Shown piece after piece: positions 56,163 through 64,000 of a DNA stretch of 64,000 bases. The position numbers were made by a program, and so were the translations under genes. The stretch lies in contig NZ_VPFL01000001.1 of NCBI RefSeq assembly GCF_008014345.1, positions 186,001 to 250,000 on the forward strand. Reading direction: 5' to 3'. A model generated the notes under the pieces. The model searched no databases. It was not told the origin of the DNA and saw only the letters and a list, made by a program, of their open reading frames with translations. Position 1 is the first letter of the stretch. The number at the start of each line of letters is the position of its first letter. The DNA comes from Pelomicrobium methylotrophicum (GTDB lineage Bacteria > Pseudomonadota > Gammaproteobacteria > Burkholderiales > UBA6910).

Positions 56163-57620
56163 GTGATCACCTCACCCCAGGAGGTCATGGCCGTCCTCCG
56201 GCAGTACAACCCATGGTGGTTGGGGCTGCCGGTGCCTGATTTGCCCGCCTGGCGCCGGGCGGTGTTCTGGGAACTCGATTTCTGGCTGCGCACGCCGCCC
56301 GCCCATCGGGCGGTGCTGCTTTCCGGCGCGCGCCAGGTGGGTAAGACCACGCTGCTCTTGCAGGCCATCGAAGCGCTGGTCAAGGGCGGTGTGCCGCGGC
56401 AAAACATCCTGTACGCCACGTTCGACCACCCGTTGCTGAAGCTCGCGGGGCTCGATGGTGTCTTGAAGCTGTGGCGCGAGTTCGAGCCGGCCGCCGAGGG
56501 ACCGGAATACCTCTTTCTCGACGAGATCCAGTTCATGCGCGGCTGGCAAACCTGGCTCAAGCACCAGGTGGATTTCGAGAAGCAGCGCCGGATCGTCGTG
56601 ACCGGCTCGGCGACGCCGCTGGTGGAGGAGGGCCAGGAATCAGGCGTGGGGCGCTGGCACACCCTCAAGCTCGCCACGCTTTCTTTCTACGAATACCTGC
56701 AGATCAAGAAGCTGCCGCAGCCGCCGCTGCCGGAGGTGGCCTCGTTCGCTCAGCTCCTCGACTGGACGCCGGCGCAATTCGCACGGGCCGCCGAACAGGC
56801 CCGCCCGCTGATGGCGCATTTTCACGAGTACTTGCTGCGCGGCGGCTTTCCTCAGTGCGCGCTGGTGCCGAGCGTGGATCTGGCGCAGAAGCTTTTGCGC
56901 GAAGACATCGTGGACAAGGTGCTCAAGCGCGACATGACGGCCCTGTTCGGCGTGCGGCGGGTGCTAGAGCTGGAGCAGACCTTTCTCTATCTTTGCCTGC
57001 ACGACGGCGGGCTGCTCGACATGGTGGACCTGGGCAAAAACCTCGAGGTCAAGAAGCCCACGGCGCAGAATTACCTCACGCTCCTGGAATCCACGCACCT
57101 GATCCACCGGCTCCCGCCCCACGGCTATGGCAAGGAGATCTTGCGCGCGCGCTACAAAGTGTATCTGGCCGACGCCGCCATCGCGCCGAGCGTTCTGCTC
57201 AAGGGCAAGGCGATGCTGGACGATCCTGTCGCGGTGAGCCGCGCAGTAGAGACAGCCTTCTTCAAGCACGTTTTTACGCGCTACTACGCGCTGAGCATCG
57301 GCTTTGCCTACTGGCGTAACCGCCGCAACGAAGAGGTGGATATCGTCGCCGACGTCCGAGGGCAGCTCGTGCCGTTCGAAGTGAAATACAGCCGCCAGCA
57401 CACGGGCCTCGGCGAGCTCAAGGGCATGGCGGCCTTCTGCACGGAAAAGCGGGTGCCCCGGGGCTATGTCATCACGCGGGAGCTTTCCGATTTCAGCGTC
57501 CTGGCGCTGCCGGACTCGCCGGCCGGCACCCGGCTGCTCAAGATTCCAGCGGTGCTCGCCTGCTACTGGCTGGGGCAATCGGAACTGCTCGGGGCGCGCA
57601 GACAGGAGCTCGAAGAGTGA
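56163..57620 (+). CDS. AAA ATPase with DUF4143 (AAA_14) and nuclease-like end
   Basis: 485 aa. Residues about 45-175 are an AAA+ P-loop domain: Walker A LSGARQVGKTTLLLQ, Walker B YLFLDEIQFMRGW, and sensor VVTGSATPLVEEG. Residues about 215-480 are DUF4143, with a PD-(D/E)XK-type core (NEEVDIVADVRGQ then VPFEVKYSRQH). Such proteins are frequent in accessory regions; role unproven, possibly DNA-related. The GTG start is 56163; ATG 56187 (MAVLRQYNPWWL) is an alternative with an AGGAGG only 2 nt before it. Its end overlaps a GTG of the next ORF. Confidence 0.85.
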   Translation: MITSPQEVMAVLRQYNPWWLGLPVPDLPAWRRAVFWELDFWLRTPPAHRAVLLSGARQVGKTTLLLQAIEALVKGGVPRQNILYATFDHPLLKLAGLDGVLKLWREFEPAAEGPEYLFLDEIQFMRGWQTWLKHQVDFEKQRRIVVTGSATPLVEEGQESGVGRWHTLKLATLSFYEYLQIKKLPQPPLPEVASFAQLLDWTPAQFARAAEQARPLMAHFHEYLLRGGFPQCALVPSVDLAQKLLREDIVDKVLKRDMTALFGVRRVLELEQTFLYLCLHDGGLLDMVDLGKNLEVKKPTAQNYLTLLESTHLIHRLPPHGYGKEILRARYKVYLADAAIAPSVLLKGKAMLDDPVAVSRAVETAFFKHVFTRYYALSIGFAYWRNRRNEEVDIVADVRGQLVPFEVKYSRQHTGLGELKGMAAFCTEKRVPRGYVITRELSDFSVLALPDSPAGTRLLKIPAVLACYWLGQSELLGARRQELEE

Positions 57621-57664
57621 AGCGGTTTGGCCGGAGACTCAAGAGGCTCCTCTGTAACCGATTC

Positions 57665-61297
<3,633 letters not shown>

Positions 61298-61399
61298 AGG
61301 CGTCCGTCGACCCGCCGCAAAGACCCAGAGAGTTTTTTGGCGCGTAATGCGCAAAGGGTACGGATCGGCTCGGCTTTCTTTTCCTTTGCGCCCTGGCGC

Positions 61400-61405
61400 T
61401 ATAAT
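61400..61405 (+). promoter_or_regulatory. -10 element of lptE
   Basis: TATAAT 9 bp before the lptE ATG, giving an almost leaderless transcript if used. It could serve lptE-holA-proA now that they are separated from leuS. Confidence 0.5.
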
Positions 61406-61414
61406 GCGTGCACC

Positions 61415-61930
61415 ATGACGAACCGTAGGCCCAGGCGCCGGTTGTTGCGCGCGCTCGGTACCTTGCCGCTCGTCCTGCTCGCTGCAGGCTGCGGCTTCCG
61501 GCTCCGCGGCACCCAGGACCTGCCGTTCAAGACGCTGCACGTCACCGGGGGCGACCCCGTGTTCCTCATCGAGCTGAAGCGCGCCATCACGGCCGGCACC
61601 GCCACCCGGCTGGTGGACGATCCCAAGACGGCCGAAGCGGTGCTGTACATCGACGGCGTGGCACGGGAGCGGCACATCCTGTCCCTCTCCGGGGCGGGGC
61701 GCGTGCGCGAGCTGGAACTGCGGCTGCGGGTCCAGTTCCACATGAACGACGCCCAAGGCCAGCCCTTCATCGCGCCGTCCCAGATCTCGCTCAAGCGCGA
61801 CCTCACCTACGACGACACCCAGGTGCTCGCCAAGGAACAAGAGGAAGCGCTGCTCTACCGGGACATGCAAAACGACGCGATCCAGCAGATCATGTTCCGG
61901 CTGGCGGCGGTGAGGCGCCGCACGGGCTGA
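61415..61930 (+). CDS. lptE: LPS-assembly lipoprotein LptE
   Basis: 171-aa outer-membrane lipoprotein that plugs LptD in lipopolysaccharide export. Signal: MTNRRPRRRLLRALGTLPLV then LLAAGCGFRLRG, with the lipidated cysteine in the lipobox LAAGC. The mature part reads FKTLHVTGGDPVFLIELKRA and ELRLRVQFHMNDAQGQPFI, SQISLKRDLTYDDTQVLAKE, typical. Start chosen for the signal peptide. holA follows. Confidence 0.92.
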   Translation: MTNRRPRRRLLRALGTLPLVLLAAGCGFRLRGTQDLPFKTLHVTGGDPVFLIELKRAITAGTATRLVDDPKTAEAVLYIDGVARERHILSLSGAGRVRELELRLRVQFHMNDAQGQPFIAPSQISLKRDLTYDDTQVLAKEQEEALLYRDMQNDAIQQIMFRLAAVRRRTG

Positions 61931-62072
61931 TCGTCCGGGCGCCCTGCGCGAATTCTTTCCAGAACCGAGGCACGGCAGCCCTGGGCGCGGCCTGGGTGAT
62001 TCGGAGGCAGCGCCCACGCCGCCTTGTGCCCAGGCAGCCCACGGAGGAAAAGGATAGCCATACCCGCGCTCC

Positions 62073-63101
62073 ATGCCCAAGATCGATTCGGAAGCCTTGC
62101 CGGCCCAACTTGCCAGGAAGCTGGCGGCGCTCTACGTGGTCCACGCGGAGGAGCCCCTTCTGGGGCTGGAAGCGGCGGACCGCATCCGCGCCCGTGCCCG
62201 GGCGCTGGGCTACGGGGAGCGGGTGCTGCTCATCGCCGAAGACGGTTTCGACTGGGGAAGCCTCTCCGCGGCCGGGGCGAGCCTTCCCCTCTTCGGCGGG
62301 CGCAGGCTCATCGAATTGCGCATTCCCACCGGGCGGCCGGGCAGCGCAGGGTCGGAAGCGCTGATCGCCTATTGCGAGCGGCTTCCGCCCGATGTGGTGA
62401 CGTTGATCGAGCTGCCCAAGCTGGAGCGCTCCGCCTTCGGCAGCCGCTGGTTCGAGACCCTGGGGCGCGCCGGCATCATCGTGCACGCAAAACCGGTCGC
62501 GCGCGAGGCGCTGCCGCGCTGGATCGCCGCCCGCCTCGCCAGCCAGGGCCAGCGGACGGACCCTGAGACCCTCGCGTTCATCGCCGAGCGCGTCGAAGGG
62601 AACCTCCTCGCCGCGTTCCAGGAAGTGCAGAAGCTCGCGCTCCTGTTCCCGCCCGGGCCGCTCTCCTCCGAGGCAGTGCGCGCCGCCGTGCTCAACGTGG
62701 CTCGCTACGAGCCGGCGCAGCTCGGGGAAGCCCTCTTCCGGGGCGATGTGGCCCGCTTCGTCCGCGTGCTGAAAGGCCTGCGGGACGAGGGAGTGGCGGC
62801 ACCGCTGGTGCTGTGGCAAATCGCCGAGGACGTGCGCGCCATAGCCCGCGTCCAGGCAGCCCTTCAAGGCGGGAACCCGGACCAGAGGCTGCGCGAGGCG
62901 CGGGTGTGGGGCTCGCGCCAGGCCTGGGTGCCGGGCGCTGCGCAGCAGATCGATGCGGCGCGCCTCGACGAAGCGCTCAAAGAGCTGGCCCGGCTCGACC
63001 GCGTGGCCAAGGGGCTCGCCCGCGGAGACGTGTGGAGCGAGCTCGTGCAGTTCGCCCTCACGCTCGCGAGCGCGGCGGCAGCGCCTGCCAAAACGGTTTA
63101 G
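62073..63101 (+). CDS. holA: DNA polymerase III delta subunit
   Basis: 342 aa, clamp-loader subunit that opens the beta sliding clamp. The N-terminal part reads [20 protein letters not shown]. Other landmarks are [40 protein letters not shown] and the C-terminal [20 protein letters not shown]. Length is normal. It lies 142 bp after lptE and 10 bp before proA. Confidence 0.93.
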   Translation: MPKIDSEALPAQLARKLAALYVVHAEEPLLGLEAADRIRARARALGYGERVLLIAEDGFDWGSLSAAGASLPLFGGRRLIELRIPTGRPGSAGSEALIAYCERLPPDVVTLIELPKLERSAFGSRWFETLGRAGIIVHAKPVAREALPRWIAARLASQGQRTDPETLAFIAERVEGNLLAAFQEVQKLALLFPPGPLSSEAVRAAVLNVARYEPAQLGEALFRGDVARFVRVLKGLRDEGVAAPLVLWQIAEDVRAIARVQAALQGGNPDQRLREARVWGSRQAWVPGAAQQIDAARLDEALKELARLDRVAKGLARGDVWSELVQFALTLASAAAAPAKTV

Positions 63102-63111
63102 AATCTGCCCC

Positions 63112-64000
63112 ATGGACCTCTCCTCGCAACGGGACATCAAAGCTTACATGCACGCGCTGGGGCGCTCCGCCCGGGAAGCGGCGCGCACCATGGCCCGCGC
63201 CGAGACCGCGGTCAAGAACCGGGCCCTGGAGGCGATGGCGGCGGCCATCGAACGGGAGCGGGCGCGCCTGCTCGCGGAGAATGCCAAAGACGTCGAAGCC
63301 GCCCGAGCAAAAGGACTGGACCCTGCGCTCATCGACCGGCTCACTCTCACGGACAAGGGTATCGCCAGCATGGCCGATGGGCTGCGCCAAATCGCCCAAC
63401 TCCCGGACCCGGTAGGCGAGATCCTCGACCTCCGGTACCGCCCCTCGGGGATCCGCGTGGGCCGCATGCGGGTGCCGCTCGGCGTGATCGGCATCATCTA
63501 CGAGGCCCGGCCCAACGTGACGGCCGACGCCGCCGGCCTGTGCCTGAAAGCCGGCAACGCCGCCATCTTGCGGGGCGGGTCGGAAGCGATCCGCTCCAAC
63601 CAGGCCATCGCTGCGCTGGTGCACGAGGGGTTGGAAGCGGCGGGGCTGCCGCGGGCGGCGGTGCAGGTGGTGGAGATCACCGATCGCGCTGCGGTCGGCG
63701 AGCTGATCACCATGAAGGAATACGTGGACGTCATCGTCCCGCGCGGGGGCAAGAGCCTGATCGAGCGCATCTCGGCCGAGGCCCGCATCCCGGTGATCAA
63801 GCACCTGGACGGCGTGTGCCACGTCTACATCGATGAGCGTGCCGACGTGGAGAAAGCGATCCGCATCGCCGACAACGCCAAGACCCAGCGCTACGGCACC
63901 TGCAACACCATGGAGACGCTGCTCGTCGCCCGCGCCATCGCGCCCACGGTGTTGCCCAGGCTCGCCCGCATCTACCTGGACAAGGGAGTCGAGCTGCGCG
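63112..64000 (+). CDS. proA: Gamma-glutamyl phosphate reductase, cut by window end
   Basis: The first 296 codons are present. It reduces gamma-glutamyl phosphate in proline synthesis. Visible: [59 protein letters not shown] and [18 protein letters not shown]. The catalytic cysteine lies in [15 protein letters not shown] at 63112; a TAGAAT lies close upstream. The 3' part continues beyond the window. Confidence 0.95.
   Translation, partial: MDLSSQRDIKAYMHALGRSAREAARTMARAETAVKNRALEAMAAAIERERARLLAENAKDVEAARAKGLDPALIDRLTLTDKGIASMADGLRQIAQLPDPVGEILDLRYRPSGIRVGRMRVPLGVIGIIYEARPNVTADAAGLCLKAGNAAILRGGSEAIRSNQAIAALVHEGLEAAGLPRAAVQVVEITDRAAVGELITMKEYVDVIVPRGGKSLIERISAEARIPVIKHLDGVCHVYIDERADVEKAIRIADNAKTQRYGTCNTMETLLVARAIAPTVLPRLARIYLDKGVELR

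Overview
The window is high-GC DNA from a betaproteobacterium. The gene neighbourhoods point to a chemolithoautotrophic sulfur-oxidiser-type lineage (Nitrosomonadales/Thiobacillaceae-like); this is inferred from gene order and from a phosphoribulokinase gene, not from a database search. Most of the sequence is conserved chromosome in short co-directional operons, many with stop/start overlaps (ATGA, GTGA or TGATG). Two accessory segments interrupt it.

Layout. 1-4.84 kb is the end of an integrated mobile island: remnants of a serine recombinase, an IS3-family transposase, a second DDE transposase and a glycosyltransferase, an RTX-like protein gene, small frameshifted ORFs, and an intact P4-type tyrosine integrase. 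The island ends at what looks like a tRNA-Ser 3' end followed by a perfect hairpin. 5.3-7.4 kb holds a PAP2 phosphatase gene that lost its 5' end to an intact IS256-family element with recognisable terminal repeats. 7.45-20.86 kb is a minus-strand MSHA-type pilus operon (mshE, mshG, two major-type pilins, minor pilins mshC/D/O/P, and the large tip-adhesin-like mshQ). In its middle sit a 92-aa unknown, a SAM methyltransferase and a TPR/O-GlcNAc-transferase (SPINDLY-type) gene, which suggests a glycosylated pilus. MshE carries the tandem c-di-GMP-binding motif. mshO has a one-base frameshift.

21-23.8 kb is the conserved gpsA / SH3 / secB / grxC / rhodanese cluster. 23.9-28.7 kb is an RND efflux pump with its membrane fusion protein and an ArsR-family regulator whose two cysteines have the spacing of the persulfide sensors BigR/SqrR; a palindromic operator lies just before the fusion-protein gene. 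28.8-33.5 kb is gpmA-envC-ctpA-(unknown)-moeB. 33.6-36.3 kb is slmA, a HAD nucleotidase, argB and hsp20 on the minus strand. 36.6-40.5 kb is dacC-dat-ybeD-lipB-lipA (cell wall D-alanine and lipoate). 40.5-49.4 kb holds polA, a LOG-family gene, a DUF2782 gene, thrB, a membrane protein gene, uvrD and prk. leuS starts at 49.7 kb.

In many betaproteobacteria leuS is followed directly by lptE-holA-proA. Here leuS and lptE are about 9 kb apart. The insert holds a Fic gene with a palindromic promoter region, a small integron cassette array without an integrase (three attC-like sites, a cassette with two small ORFs, a cassette with a cytosolic-type 5'-nucleotidase), a DUF4143-type ATPase preceded by two perfect dyads and a sigma-70 promoter, and a full-length fused 5-oxoprolinase/hydantoinase. 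lptE, holA and a proA gene cut by the window end close the region. No rRNA, complete tRNA or CRISPR array was seen.
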